Source: Chionoecetes opilio (taxonomy: Eukaryota > Arthropoda > Malacostraca > Decapoda > Majidae). Taken from it: a stretch of DNA of 64,000 nucleotides. Below, one piece after another: positions 12,426 to 23,655 of the stretch. The first letter of the stretch is position 1. The number at the start of each line of letters is the position of its first letter. A model generated the notes under the pieces. That model saw only the letters and a program-made list of their open reading frames with translations. It was not told where the DNA came from and did no database searches. The position numbers and the translations under genes are program-made. The stretch spans positions 21,286 through 85,285 of the forward strand of contig JACEEZ010005975.1 in the NCBI GenBank assembly GCA_016584305.1. The letters are read 5' to 3'.

Positions 12426-12689
12426 TTCCTTTTTTTTTTTTCGCAAACCGGTAAAAAAAAAAAAAATTCAAATCCCAATTCTATGGTCGTTTCCATTAAA
12501 AAACCGTTTGGGAAATTTTGAATAACAAACCTTCCCGGTTTGACTGAAATAAACTACCGCACGTAAGATGTTTGTTTTACTTTACATCTGCAAAAAGGTT
12601 CCCGCGTGGCTCGGCCTTGGGTTAACCCAACGGGTAGAAAAAAAGGGGGCCCCAAAAAATTTTTGTCCCGTCGATCCTGTCCTGATCCT
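12426..12689. other. Spacer between foldback copy 1 and the TTAGG minisatellite
   Basis: Low-complexity T and A runs and no coding signal. Confidence 0.3.
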
Positions 12690-13878
12690 TTTAGGGGGTA
12701 TAGGAGGTTAGGCTGAACTTTTGGGGTTATAGTGAGGTTAGGCTAGTAACTTTTAGGGGGTTTTTAGGGGTTAGGTATAACTTTTAGGGGGTTACAGGAG
12801 GTTAGGTTAGTAACTTTTAGGGGGTTATGTGAGGTTGGTTTGTAACTTTTGGGGGTTATAGTGAGGTTAGGCTAGTAACTTTTAGGGGGTTTTTAGTGAG
12901 GTTAGGTTAGAACTTTTTGGGGGGTTTTAGTGAGGTTAGGTAGTAACTTTTAGGGGGTTATAGTGAGGTTAGGGTAGTAACTTTAGGGGGTTATGTGAGG
13001 TTAGGTGTAACTTTTTGGGGGTTTTTAGTGAGGTTAGGTTAGTAAATTTTTGGGGGTTACAGTGAGGGTTTGGTTAGTAAAATTTTTGGGGTTATAGGAG
13101 GTAGGTTTTGTAAATTTTAGGGGGTTTTAAATGAGGTTAGGTTTGTAACTTTTAGGGGGGTTTTAGTGAGGGTTGTTTGTAACTTTAGGGGGTATAGTGA
13201 GGGAGGTAGTAACTTTTTGGGGGGGTTTAAATGAGGTTAGGTAGGAATTTTAGGGGGTTAAATGAGGTTAGGTTAGACTTTTAGGGGGTTAAAGGGGGTT
13301 AGGTAGTAACTTTTTGGGGGTTAAGTGAGGTTAGGTTTTGTAACTTTTAGGGGGTTAAGTGAGGAGGTTGTAACTTTTTGGGGTTTTTGTGAGGGTTTGG
13401 TTTTGTAAATTTTTTGGGGTTAAGTGAGGTTAGGTTAGAACTTTTAGGGGGGGTTTCAGTGAGGGTTTGGGAGTAATTTTAGGGGTTTCAGTGAGGTTAG
13501 GCTAGTAACTTTTAGGGGGTTAAGTGAGGTTAGGTTTTAACTTTTAGGGGGTTAAGTGAGTTGGTTTGTAACTTTTAGGGGGGTTTAAATGGGTTAGGTT
13601 TGTAACTTTTAGGGGGGGATAGGAGGTTGGTTAGACTTTTAGGGGGTTTTATGAGGTTAGGTTAGTAACTTTTTGGGGGGTTTTAGTGAGGGTTTGGTTA
13701 GTAACTTTTAGGGGGTTAGTGAGGTAGGTTAGTAACTTTTAGGGGGGGAAGTGAGGTTAGGTTAGAACTTTTTGGGGGTTTAGTGGGTTAGGTTAGTAAT
13801 TTTTGGGGGTTCAGGAGGTTAGGTTAGTAACTTTTAGGGGGGTTAAGTAGGTTAGGTAGTAAATTTTAGGGGAATTAT
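12690..13878. repeat. 34-bp minisatellite carrying a TTAGG-like core
   Basis: The unit GAGGTTAGGTTAGTAACTTT followed by TAGGGGGTTATAGT (34 bp) repeats about 34 times. Length varies in the G run and in TTAGGTTAG. All units point the same way. The GGTTAGGTTAG core resembles two tandem arthropod telomere repeats, but the remainder of the unit is not telomeric. Confidence 0.9.
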
Positions 13879-14120
13879 GGTAGGTTATTTTGAAATTGAA
13901 AATTTTAAAATTTTAATAAAGAAATTTTAAAGGGGGAGTAGGGAAATTTTAATTTTTGGGAATTTTAGATTTTTGAAAAGGATTTTTAGTTTTTTTTTGG
14001 GGTAAATAGTTATTTTGCTTCCCCAAAAAAGTATCCCCCCCCGTAACTTTAGGGGGTCTATGGGAGGTTTTCAAAAAAGGCCCATATAATCATACCCACG
14101 GAAGGGAAATTTTCCCTTTT
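13879..14120. other. AT-rich stretch without a supported gene
   Basis: Runs of A, T and G with no repeat unit and no open frame. Confidence 0.3.
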
Positions 14121-14124
14121 TGGA

Positions 14125-15075
14125 AGCTATTTTTTTTGGCCAAATAGGTGTTTTTTGGAGATAGTTTATTTGCCAAACCCATAAAAAAAAATTAAAAAAA
14201 GGTTTTACTTTTGGTTGGGGGTTAGGGTTTCATTAAAACCTTAGGGTTAGGTTTCTTAAAAAATTAAGGTAGGGTTTATTTTAAAACCTTTAAGGTTTTT
14301 TTTTAAAATTTTGGTTTGGTTTTATTAAAACCTTAAGGTTAAAGTTTCATTAAAAAACCTTTTTAAAGGGTTTGGTTTAAATTTTATTTTTTTTCTTCTT
14401 TTTTTTTTTTTTTTTTTGCGCAAAAAAAATACCCCATTAGAACAAGCACCCATTGTAGGTCAAGAAAAAAAAAAGTTGGTGTCTCTGAAAAAAGACCGCG
14501 AAACTCTCGTCCAGTATGCATTTAATAAGGCGGCCTGATCAAAAATGGCGGCCCCCAATCAAATGATCCCTTGTTGGGTATAGGGGGAAGAAGAAAAAGA
14601 TAGGGGTGAAGGCTTCTAAAGATTTACCACCCAAAACCCAACCTTATAGGTTTTAAAAAAAACCTAACCTAACCTTAACCAAAAGATACCTAACCTAACC
14701 TATAGGTTTTAATAAAAAACCCAACCTAACCTTAACCACAAATTTACCCAACCTAAAACCTTATAAGTTTTATTAAAACCTAACCCAACCTAACCACAAA
14801 TTATACCTAATATAGGTTTCATTAAAACCTATAAGGTTATTTTTGGGTTTTATTTAAAACCCATAAGCGCTGACAAAATTTTTTCCCCGGGAAAGTTTTA
14901 GTGTTTTTTTCTGATGGAGATTCAGTGTTTTTAATGGAAAAAGGCCCTATTTTTTTTTTTTTTTTTAAAAAATGGGTTTGCGCAAAAAAAAAATCCCATT
15001 AGAAAAAGCCCCTTTTGTGGGGCCAGGAAAGAATACGGTGTCTCAAAAACGCCCGCGAAGCCCCGTCATATAACC
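14125..15075. mobile_element. Inverted-repeat element, family FB-B-like, with TTAGG-type interior
   Basis: The left side (about 14130-14185) reads GCCAAATAGGTGTTTTTTGG...ATAAAAAAAA. Around 14410-14490 its inverted counterpart reads TTTGCGCAAAA...CATTAGAACAAGC...ACCCATTGTAGG. The interior alternates GGTTAGG with TTTCATTAAAACCTTA in one strand sense, and after 14640 in the other (CCTAACC with AGGTTTTAATAAAA). A third GCGCAAAA...CATTAGAAAAAGC block lies at 14990-15030. The same blocks occur at 35110-35240 and 44940-46050. No protein is encoded. Confidence 0.6.
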
Positions 15076-15082
15076 CAAGGGG

Positions 15083-15297
15083 GTGCAGTCATTTGTACAC
15101 ACTTTTTTCGTCAAAAAAAAAAGTTGTTCGTAGCCTATATGCAACCATAGCGTTTCGTACACACAGCTCAGATTTGAACTTGACTACTAGAGTTACGAAA
15201 AACCCCAGATAGTACGAAAAAGTCAAAATCAGGTACGAAACAACTAACAAAACCGGGACGAAAAACTTTTACAAAAAACTCCCGTAACCGCCGAAAA
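15083..15297. mobile_element. GTACGAAA-type small DNA transposon (MITE), decayed copy
   Basis: It begins GGGGTGCAGTCATTTGTACA and ends near CTCCCGTAACCG. This is a noisy match to the well-preserved copy at 23656-24494, whose ends are GGGCTGCAGTCAGTTCGTAC and ACGAAATCCCTGTCACCC. The internal landmarks TTGTTCGTAGCCTATATG, CTACTAG and GGTACGAAACAAC are present in order. It is non-coding. Confidence 0.65.
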
Positions 15298-15464
15298 GCC
15301 TCTGCAAAACCTCCCCTTGCTCCCCCCTCCACACACTTATACCAGCCCTTTGCTCCTACCTAATACAGCCACGCGTCACAGGAAAACACCAGCGGCCTAA
15401 ACAGCCACAACAACAACCCAAATGCCTTTCAACGGCATTAAGGGGCACCCCGCTTTGGTTTTCT

Positions 15465-15970
15465 GCAATGATTCTTTTGTTGCTTTGTGTTACGTGGGGT
15501 TAAGCCCCTTTTGTTGCTTGTGGGTTATGCTGGGTGTTAAGTCCTTTTTTGCTTGTGGGGTTATGCTGGGTTTTAAAGTCCTTTTTTGTTGTGGTTTTAC
15601 TGTGGGTTTAAGCCCTTTTGTTGCTTTGGGGTGTTATGCTGGGGTTAAGTCCTTTGTTGTTTGTGGTTTTAGCTGGGTTTTCAGTCTTTTGTTGCTTGGT
15701 GTTACTGCGGGTTTTTAAGTCCTTTTTGTCTTGTGGTGTTACTGCTGGTTGAAGCCTTTTGTTGCTTGTGGTTTTACTGGGTGTTCATTTTTTTTGCGGG
15801 GGTGTTATCTGGGTGTTAAGCCTTTTTGTTGCTGTGGTGTTACTGCTGGGTGTTAAGTCCTTTGTTGGGGGGTTTTAGCTGGGTGTTCAGTTTTTTTTGC
15901 TTGGGGTTTTTTTACTGCTGGGTTTTAAAGTTTTTTGTTGCTTGTGGTTTTCTGGGGTTTCAGTTTTTTT
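15465..15970. repeat. 38-bp minisatellite (about 13 units)
   Basis: The unit GTGTTACTGCTGGGTGTTAA followed by GTCCTTTTGTTGCTTGTG is repeated with many small indels. Open frames across it reflect the lack of stops in the repeat. Confidence 0.85.
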
Positions 15971-16790
15971 AAACTTTTTTCCCTCTCTTCTCCAGAAGGT
16001 GAACAAGAATCTTGGTAAATTCTTTTTCTTGTGGGTTTTTAAAAAGTTGAATAATATTTTTCCTATTATTTCTTTTTATATTTATTATACGGCTCTGTAA
16101 TTCTGTAATTATTTTTTCCCCAATTGTACCCCGGGCATTGTAGTAAAGGTTCTAGGTCTTTTCTGTGCCCACAAATGGGCATTTTGTTCGCCTTTGTTTT
16201 CCCCCTCTGCCCTGCAGTGCTAGGCTGTTATTTTGATTTTAAGGGAATAATGTTATCGGTTTTAATTAATTTTTTCATTCCCTCCCAGTGTTTTTATATT
16301 CTCTATTATAACCAGGCTTTATTTTTTTTCCCTTCTTCCTTCCCCTGCGTTGTTTCCCCGTTATTTTTATTAATTTCCTTTTTTTCATTTTCCCAACTCC
16401 TCAAGACTATTCCAATTTACATCAAAAGGACTTGCAATTTTACCATTTCTTTTATCATATTTGTCCCTCCATACTTCTTACAATTTATTCTTTCTTCCTT
16501 ATCACTCCCTTTACCTATCCCAACCCTTGCCTTCAGATTCTTGTCTTGACCCGGATGTCATTTCCCCTCTCAGCCCGCCAGTGTTGCGAGCCTCTTGCTC
16601 CCACAATTTTCCCGTGCACGTGTTTTTTATTCTTTTCATTTTTCCACTCCTCTTTGTTGTCTTATTACCCCGCTCCCTGAATATAGAGGGGGTGATGTAG
16701 ATGTGGGTATATATAACCTTTAGGTACAGGTCAGGTCAAGGCCCAAAAAGATGGGAGAAAAAATCATGTTACTTTTTATGTAGTTACGAG
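15971..16790. other. Pyrimidine-rich stretch, no supported gene
   Basis: Frames of up to 141 codons on the plus strand are Phe/Ser/Leu-rich products of the CT bias and show no motif. Confidence 0.35.
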
Positions 16791-16792
16791 AG

Positions 16793-16918
16793 GAGAGAGG
16801 AGAGAGAGAGAGAAGGGGGGGAGAGATGAGAGAGAGAGAGAGGGGAGGAGAGAAGAGGAGAGAGAGAGAGGAGGAGAGAGAGAGAGAGAGAGAGGAGAGG
16901 AAGAGGAGGGGGAAAGGA
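16793..16918. repeat. GA-rich microsatellite
   Basis: (GA)n interrupted by GGA and AAGA. Frames across it on either strand are spurious. Confidence 0.9.
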
Positions 16919-17440
16919 AAAAGATTTTTTGAGGTGAAGAACCTTAAAAAGAAGAAAAAACCCCAAAAAAAAAAAAACACACCCCACCAAAAAACCATAA
17001 CAAACAACTTATGAGTTTTTTTGGGAATACCCTTAAATTGGCCTCTTTCCCACAAAATTTTTTTCCCCCCTTTAAACCCCCACCCCACACCCCCATTAAA
17101 AACACAACCACACCCCCCCCCCACTGTAAAGGGGAAGAGGATTACGGGCCCAAACGGTAAAGGCGGGGGGGGCGGGTCGGAAATGTTGTTTAAAACCTAG
17201 GCCCACCACCCCACCCTTATAAAGATAAACAAAATTTTCCCCCAAAAAAAAAAGTAAACAAAAACGAGGTTTTCCAAAAAAAACCCTTTTTTTAAGGGAA
17301 CGAGGAAACAATGCTGGGGATTTCCCCCCAAAAACCCAGGGGCCGGGGGGGCCCCACCCCCAACCCAAAATGAACAAAACTCCCCAACCCCCGACAAAAG
17401 GGTAAACCAACGTAAAAAAAAACCCCCAAAATGGATCCAC
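16919..17440. other. Homopolymer-rich stretch without a supported gene
   Basis: Runs of A, C and G. The last part may be a worn edge of the zinc-finger copy to the right. Confidence 0.3.
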
Positions 17441-17479
17441 TGCCTGGCAAACACTCTTTGCAAACCTTCACAAAACACA

Positions 17480-17848
17480 CCTTGAACCCCCCAACCATTT
17501 TTTCAAGGGGCCAAAATTTCCCCCCGGGAAAGAAAATTTTTTCCCCAACCCCAGACATTCATGTTCTTGTCCCCACTGTGTGTACTCATTGAACAAGTGC
17601 TTCATTGAATCTTCACGTGCTGGAATATCACTCTTTGTCTTGAAACACTTGCCAAAAACACACATTTGAACTCCCCAACCATGTGTCTCAGGTGTGTGTG
17701 GGATTTTTGAATAGGTATAAATCTTTGCCCACCCCCAGACTTTTGATTTTTTCTTAACACCACTGTGTGTCAGGGAGTTTTGGGTAGGTAGACTTCTTAT
17801 AAAATTTTCCCACTCCAGACTTCATGATTTTAAAACCATTGTGATCAG
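17480..17848 (-). pseudogene. C2H2 zinc-finger copy 2, 3' part
   Basis: On the minus strand this carries finger pieces matching those of copy 1. The plus-strand string CTTTGTCTTGAAACACTTGC (17632-17651) is shared with 4001-4010 and nearby, and the linker CACTGTGTGTCAGG recurs. The segment ends at 17848 where the opposite-strand LINE fragment begins, and finger repeats resume at about 19036. Confidence 0.65.
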
Positions 17849-19035
17849 CAAGGCTTTTATCTGGGGAAGCATCAGAGACCCACGTCTGGGGGGCAGCCTG
17901 GGAAAAAACAAAGGACCGTATCCTAGCGCTTGTGTCCCGGTGGAACGCCGACGTGAGCTTCGACAGGGGATCTTGGCCTATGTTGCTCAAGAAAGGGGTT
18001 TGACTCAGTGCATCGTGAGTCACTCTGGGATCTTCTGCAACTTCGAGGATTTCCCGCAAGGACTATTGGTTTGATAATGGCGTATTCTGGGGGCCGAGAG
18101 TTGTGAATTTTGGAGCAGGGATCCGGCTTCTTTTTTGAATAAAGGGGTGAGGCAAGGGTGCGTCCTTTTCCCCCTCACTTTCAAAAGCTTGTTGGACTGG
18201 GTATTGGACAAGGTTGTAGATCAAAATGATTGTGGAGCTCCGTCGGCAACCCAAGATCACTGTTTGTTTTTGCCGATGATGCAGTAAACTTTGTGAGTCG
18301 CTGGAGGTCCCGGTATGGGTTCGGGCGCTGCACGAGGAGGCAAAACCTTTGGGACTTGAGGGCTCCTGGCTCAAGACCCAAAGGGCCAGGATTTGGAGAC
18401 TTTCTAGAGAAGCAGACAGTCTGTTCATGCGGTGGAAGGACTTGAGATTGGGAAAATTTTTCATACCTTTGGGACGCAGCCAAATGACGGGGGTCACTCA
18501 AGAAATCTTACGGCGGATTTGGGATAGCCCACGGTGTTATGGACTCGCTCAGCGGGAGTATTTGGCGTTGTCGGACTGGCAGGAGGGCAAAGATCCGGAT
18601 CTTCAAGTCGTTGTGATCCTGTCTTCTTTGGTTGTGAGACAGGACACTAAATAGTGACTTGAAGAGACGAATAAATCCTTTGGGGTAAAAAGTGTTTCGC
18701 AGAATCATGGGGTACGTGGGGGGTTTATTACGTTCAAATCAGCGTTGCACCGTAGACGAATCGAGGCCTTTACCCATGTCGCAGCGCCAACTTCGGCTAT
18801 TGGGGGTTGGCACGCTACCCTGAAACCCTCCTTCCCCTCGGGTTTATCTTAAGAGAAATCCGGGTGGGGAGGGCCCAAAGGGGGCCCCCAAGGCTCGTGG
18901 GTGGGGGAATTGATGTTTTTTGGAGAGCTGCTTTGGATGGGAAAAGGGGGCCTGCATTGGGGAAATCGCGCTGGGACCCCCGGGAAAATGGCGTCGTAGG
19001 GGGGGGGGGCGACGGGTATGCCCCAATGATTTATT
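17849..19035 (+). mobile_element. RTE-like LINE fragment inserted in zinc-finger copy 2
   Basis: The plus-strand frames give RT palm and C-terminal pieces in order. They are 'VPVERRRELRQGILAYV' near 17940, 'GVRQGCVL' near 18148 (motif B), 'FADDAVNF' near 18272 (the catalytic FADD box, motif C) and 'EILRRIWDSP' near 18510. A tail matching the C-terminus of the copy at 8576 follows (18800-19020). Frames change about five times. The fragment is 5'-truncated, as is usual for LINE insertions. The flanking DNA on both sides is zinc-finger repeat on the other strand, which shows that the insertion postdates the gene. Confidence 0.8.
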
Positions 19036-19777
19036 TATTGTGTGTCGGGCGTGTATGGTATGGCCAAGCTTTTAGTCAATCTTTTCCCCCACCTCTAGAC
19101 ATTCACATTTTTTTTTAGCAACACTGGTGTCGGGTGTGTTGGGTAGGCTAGACTTATGAGTAAATCTTTGCCCAACTCCAACGTTTATGATTTTTTTAAA
19201 ACCCACTGTGTGTTAGGGGGTGTATGGATGGCCCAAGCTTTTAGTCAAACTTTCCCACACTCTAGGGATTCATTAAATTTTTTTTAAACCCACTGTGTGT
19301 CGGGTTGTTTTGGGAGGTGGACTCTGAGTAAATTTTTCCAAAACTCTAGAATTTATGATTTTTAACACCCCGGTGTCGGGTGTTTGGGTGAGGTTAGACT
19401 TATTATTAAAACTTTTTCCCCCACACTCTACACATTCAAAAATCCTGACGCCACTGTGTGTCAGGGTGTTTTTGGGTGAGGTTAGACTTATCATTAAATC
19501 TTTTCCCACACTCTACACATTCATTATCCTTGACGCCACTGTGTGTCAGGAAATGTCTCTTAAGCTTACTCTTGCATCTGAATGATTTACTACATTGTGA
19601 ACAACAAAACTGCCTCTCTCCTTCTTGGCCTGAGCTGCCTGCCTCCAGGTGATTCTTGCCATCCCTCCTGTGCCTCCCCACAGCTGAGGCAGACTGCTGC
19701 TGCTGCTCCCGGCCACTGGTGGTGCTGCTGCCTCCTGCCACAGCCTCCAGCGCAGCAATACTCGCGGCAGCACACAT
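19036..19777 (-). pseudogene. C2H2 zinc-finger copy 2, 5' part
   Basis: The start ATG at 19777 has the same GCCACCATGT context as copy 1. The first 110 codons or so are open: 'MCAAASIAALEAV', a Gln/Ser-rich linker with 'EQQQQS', then finger 1 'CCSQCSKSFRCKSKLKRHFL' with C-x2-C-x12-H spacing and a following histidine. Finger 2 is 'CVECGKRFNDKSNLTQKH'. Further fingers toward 19036 are out of frame. In nature this class binds DNA through arrays of such fingers. With the LINE insert in its finger array, this copy cannot encode the full array. Confidence 0.75.
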
Positions 19778-19849
19778 GGTGGCCGGTCCTGCAGGAAGCT
19801 TTAGGGATGCCGGCGCGAGATGCCTTAGTGTGCAGCAGAACACCCAGCT

Positions 19850-21351
19850 GGGACTGTGAGCTCACCACCTGCAACAGTGTGGTCACAGTCAGGACACAGA
19901 GAACCAGCTGAGACTGTGACCTCAGCACCTGCAACAGTGGTCACAGTCAGAATACAGAGAGCCAGCTGGGACTGTGACCTCAGCACTTGCAACAGTGGTC
20001 ACAGTCAGGACACAGAGAGCCAGCTGGGACTGTGACCTCACCACCTGCAACAGTGGTCACAGTCAGGACACAGAGAGCCAGCTGGGACTGTGACCTCAGC
20101 ACCTGCAACAGTGGTCACAGTCAGGACACAGAGAGCCAGCTGGATGTGACCTCAGCACCTGCAACAGTGGTCCCAGTCAGGACACAGAGAGCCAGCTGGG
20201 ACTGTGACCTCAGCACCTGCAACAGTGGTCACAGTCAGGACACAGAGAACCAGCTGGGACTGTGACCTCAGCACCTGCAACAGTGGTCACAGTCAGGACA
20301 CAGAGAACCAGCTGGGACTGTGACCTCAGCACCTGCAACAGTGGTCACAGTCAGGACACAGAGAACCAGCTGGGACTGTGACCTCAGCACCGCAACAGTG
20401 GTCACAGTCAGGACACAGAGAACCAGCGGGACTGTGACCTCAGCACCTGCAACAGTGGTCACAGTCAGGACACAGAGAACCAGCTGGGACTGTGACCTCA
20501 GCACATGCAACAGTGGTCACAGTCAGGACAAAAGAGAACCAGCTGGGACTGTGACCTCAGCACCTGCAACATTTTGCGACAGTCAGGACACAGAGAACCA
20601 GCGGGGGACTGTGACCTCAGCACCTGCAACAGTGGTCACAGTCAGGACACAGAGAACCAGCTGGGACTGTGACCTCATCACCTGCAACGTGGTGACAGTC
20701 AGGACACAGAGAGCCAGCTGGGACTGTGACTCAGCACCCTGCAACAGTGGTCACAGTCAGGACACAGAGAACCAGCTGGGACTGTGACCTCAGCACCTGC
20801 AACAGTTGCGACAGTCAGGACACAGAGAACCAGCTGGGACTGTGACCTCAGCACCTGCAACAGTTGCGACAGTCAGGACACAGAGAACCAGCTGGGACTG
20901 TGACCTCAGCACCTGCAACAGTTGCGACAGTCAGGACACAGAGAGCCAGCTGGGACTGTGACCTCAGCACCTGCAACAGTGGTCACAGTCAGGACACAGA
21001 GAACCACTGGACTGGGACCTCAGAAACCTGCAACAGTGGTAAACAGTAAGGACACAGAGAACCAGCTGGGACTGTGACCTCAGCACCTCAACAGTGGTCA
21101 CAGTCAGGACACAGAGAACCAGCTGGGACTGTGACCTCAGCACCTGCAACAGTGGTCACAGTCAGGACACAAGAGAACCAGCTGGGACTGTGACCTCAGC
21201 ACCTGCAACAGTGGTCACAGTCAGGACACAGAGAGCCAGCTGGGACTGTGACCTCAGCACCTGCAACAGTGGTCACAGTCAGGACACAGAGAACCAGCTG
21301 AGACTGTGACCTCAGCACCTGCAACAGTGGTGACAGTCAGGACACAGAGAA
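19850..21351. repeat. 58-bp minisatellite array (about 26 units)
   Basis: The unit starts GGTCACAGTCAGGACACAGA and continues GAACCAGCTGGGACTGTGAC then CTCAGCACCTGCAACAGT. Spacing is exactly 58 bp between, for example, 20285 and 20343. Units are very similar; the main variants are GAACC/GAGCC and GGTCAC/TGCGAC. Because 58 is not a multiple of three, any frame through it cycles, so frames are not conserved as protein. It lies immediately 5' of the zinc-finger start at 19777 (minus strand). Confidence 0.95.
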
Positions 21352-22783
21352 GTTGGGCGTGTGGTTCGTTACGGTACGGTACGAAATTACGGTACGGTAC
21401 GGTAATTTAAGGGCTAAAAGTACGGTTCGATATTACGGTTCGATATATTTCTTCAAGTTCGGTACGGTACGAAAGTTCGATTTTTATTTCCGTACTTATA
21501 TCGAACCATTTTCGTACCCAGCAGTATGGATGGTACGTAGGCTACCATCCATACTGTCTATCTATTTTCATGTATATCTATCTGTAAAAATCACTTGACT
21601 TCACTCCAGCTCAGGGACTCAAGGAGCGGGAGTTGACCCCCCCATTAACACCAACGTGTGACCTCATTACCAGGGAGGAATTTTCCATCCAACGCCTGGG
21701 TGTTGACCTAGGGTCCTGGGACTCTTGGGGATAATGATTAATAGTTCAACAGGCCATGTGTCTAGTTCCTATCTACCTTAATATATAGACTGTATATATA
21801 TATATCTATATATATTATTAAAATATATATATATATATATATATAATATTATATAAAATATATATATTATATACATATATTATATATATTATATATATAA
21901 TTTATTATATATAAAATTAATACATATATATATTATAAAATAATATAATATATGTATATATATATATATAAACCACCTCACTTCAACCTCGTTCATGGCA
22001 CTGGTGATGGAAGAGTGAGTGAGTGAGGGTAGGGCGTGAGTAGGTGAGGGCGTGGGTGGATTCGTGAATAAGTGAGTGGGGTGAGGGGTGGGGGTGTGGG
22101 TGAAGGAGTGAGTGGGTTTGGAGGGATGTTGAAGAAATGAGTGAGGGCGTGGATGGGTTAGTGAGTAAGAGAGGGATAGAGTTTGTGAATGGGCGGGTAG
22201 GTGAATGAATTGAGTCAGGCGTGGCGTGGGTGGATGGGCGGTAAGGGGAATGAGAGTGAGCGAGATTTAACCCCATTAATTAACACCACCGGTGGGCTTC
22301 ATTAGCTAGGTAGAATTTCTGCCCAGCTGCCTGGGTGTGGACGTGGCATGGGGATTATCCCTCAGCCTCCTCAGGTCAAGGAGATAAGTAAAGGGCGTGG
22401 GATTGAAGGAAGATATGTTATGCCAATGTTTTACCATAAAATACATAAAATAATGCACCCTAATTATGTATATATATAATATAGTAATGCTTTTAAGTCT
22501 CGGGTTTAGGAGGTAACATGAAATGTATGTAGATATAGAGATAAAGGGTAGAAGTACTGGGTGTACGTACCGTAAAAGTATGTCTATATTAATCAAAGGA
22601 AAATGCTTAGTAATTTTGTAATTATGATTTCTTTACGAAGTCAAATATTTGGGTACAAAATAAATTCGAAATACGGTACGGAAATTATCGTATATACGGG
22701 ACGATAAATATTCAGGACGGTACTTATTTATCTGAGGTACGAATTACGAAAAATATTTTCGTACGTTACGTACTACAGCCCTG
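21352..22783. mobile_element. Non-autonomous hAT-like element inside the 58-bp array
   Basis: The array breaks after GGACACAGAGAA (21351) and resumes at CAGAGAACCAG (22784), so CAGAGAA is duplicated on both sides (7-8 bp, as in hAT insertions). The right end, reversed, reads CAGGGCTGTAGTACGTAACG; the left end reads GTTGGGCGTGTGGTTCGTTACGG. Both ends then carry many GTACGG/CGTAC motifs. It contains a TA microsatellite (21785-21975) and a GTGAG-rich tract (22010-22260). Two direct repeats of about 95 bp (21625-21715 and 22265-22365) share the string CCTGGGTGT. No transposase is encoded. Confidence 0.7.
21785..21975. repeat. TA-rich microsatellite
   Basis: Interrupted (TA)n and TATTA tracts. 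Confidence 0.9.
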
Positions 22784-22845
22784 CAGAGAACCAGTGGACT
22801 GTGACCTCAGCACTCAAAAGTGGTCACAGTAGGACACAAATGTAT
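22784..22845. repeat. Terminal unit of the 58-bp array
   Basis: CAGAGAACCAGTGGACTGTG and CTCAGCAC...GTGGTCACAG match the array unit with small deletions. This is the far side of the insertion. Confidence 0.85.
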
Positions 22846-22934
22846 AAAATAAATAAAAATTCAAAAAATTCGATTCATGTTGTCCCTATTGATCTATTTT
22901 TTATATATTTTGTTATCCATACTTGGTAAAGTTT

Positions 22935-23400
22935 ACACCAGGACCGATTTCTACCAACAATTGGAGTGTATTTCTTTACCTTATGAATTCTAAGAAACAT
23001 CTCTCTATGGCTTCCGTCGGAAATCACTACTTCCCGAGATATAAGACGTTTTTGGAAAGAGGGTAAGGGAGATAGAAAATGACCACTAAACCTAACCCCA
23101 CCTTTTGACCCACTAATCTAACCCAAAACCCCCCCGCTTTAACCTCTTAACTAAAGCCAAATCCTCATTAAAAAGTGTCCGCGGCAAGGGAAGAACAGAG
23201 GCGATGCAGGTCACAAGGGGGAAGAGTGTGGCGGACGTTTAAAAACTTGTCTCTCGCCTCCCTAAAACAACATGTCATTTTCTCCAAAAGTAATGATTTG
23301 CGACGGAAAACTCATAGAGAGAATGTTCCCTAGAATCCAATAAGGTAAACAGGAAACCACACTCCCAATTGTGTAAGTAATTTCGGTCCTAGTGTAAAAA
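22935..23400. mobile_element. Foldback element FB-A, diverged copy 2
   Basis: The left arm (22935-23100) and right arm (23175-23400) are inverted. They share the landmarks TTTACCTTAT...TCTAAGA, GTCGGAAATCA and GAGATATAA; the right arm reads GATTTGCGACGG...AATAAGGTAAAC. The interior contains CCTAACCC-type tracts. It is the most diverged copy of the family in the window. Confidence 0.65.
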
Positions 23401-23465
23401 AATACCCTAAACTTTATTACTTAGACGCCGCGGCAAGAGATACGGCAGGCGTGTTCCTAGGGTGC

Positions 23466-23655
23466 CTGGTCTAAATATACGGCAATGCCAACTAGCCGTA
23501 TTTCTTGTTGGCTATAGATACGGCGCCTGATTCATAGTGTGATAAGACGATCAGGCAGTCTAATAGGGTGGTTAGGCGTACACGTGGTAGTTAGCGTTAT
23601 ACAAGCATAGAAACACACCCTAAATAATGATACACAGAAATACGGTTCTAATCAT
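23466..23655. repeat. Dispersed repeat, copy 1 (pair at 36773-36962)
   Basis: The sequence from ATACGGCAATGCCAACTAGC to TAATCAT is nearly identical to 36773-36962, apart from a CA microsatellite in the second copy. It contains a short hairpin (ATACGGC...GCCGTAT). Both copies run directly into the GTACGAAA-type transposon. Confidence 0.8.

Noticed and set aside
16124..16700. Frames of 80-141 codons rich in Phe and Ser
   Set aside because: Pyrimidine-rich composition explains them; no motif or repeat partner was found.
19987..21309. Repeated frames with 'TVRTQR' and 'QSQLVLCVLTVTT'
   Set aside because: The 58-bp unit is not a multiple of three, so these frames rotate and cannot be a conserved repeat protein.
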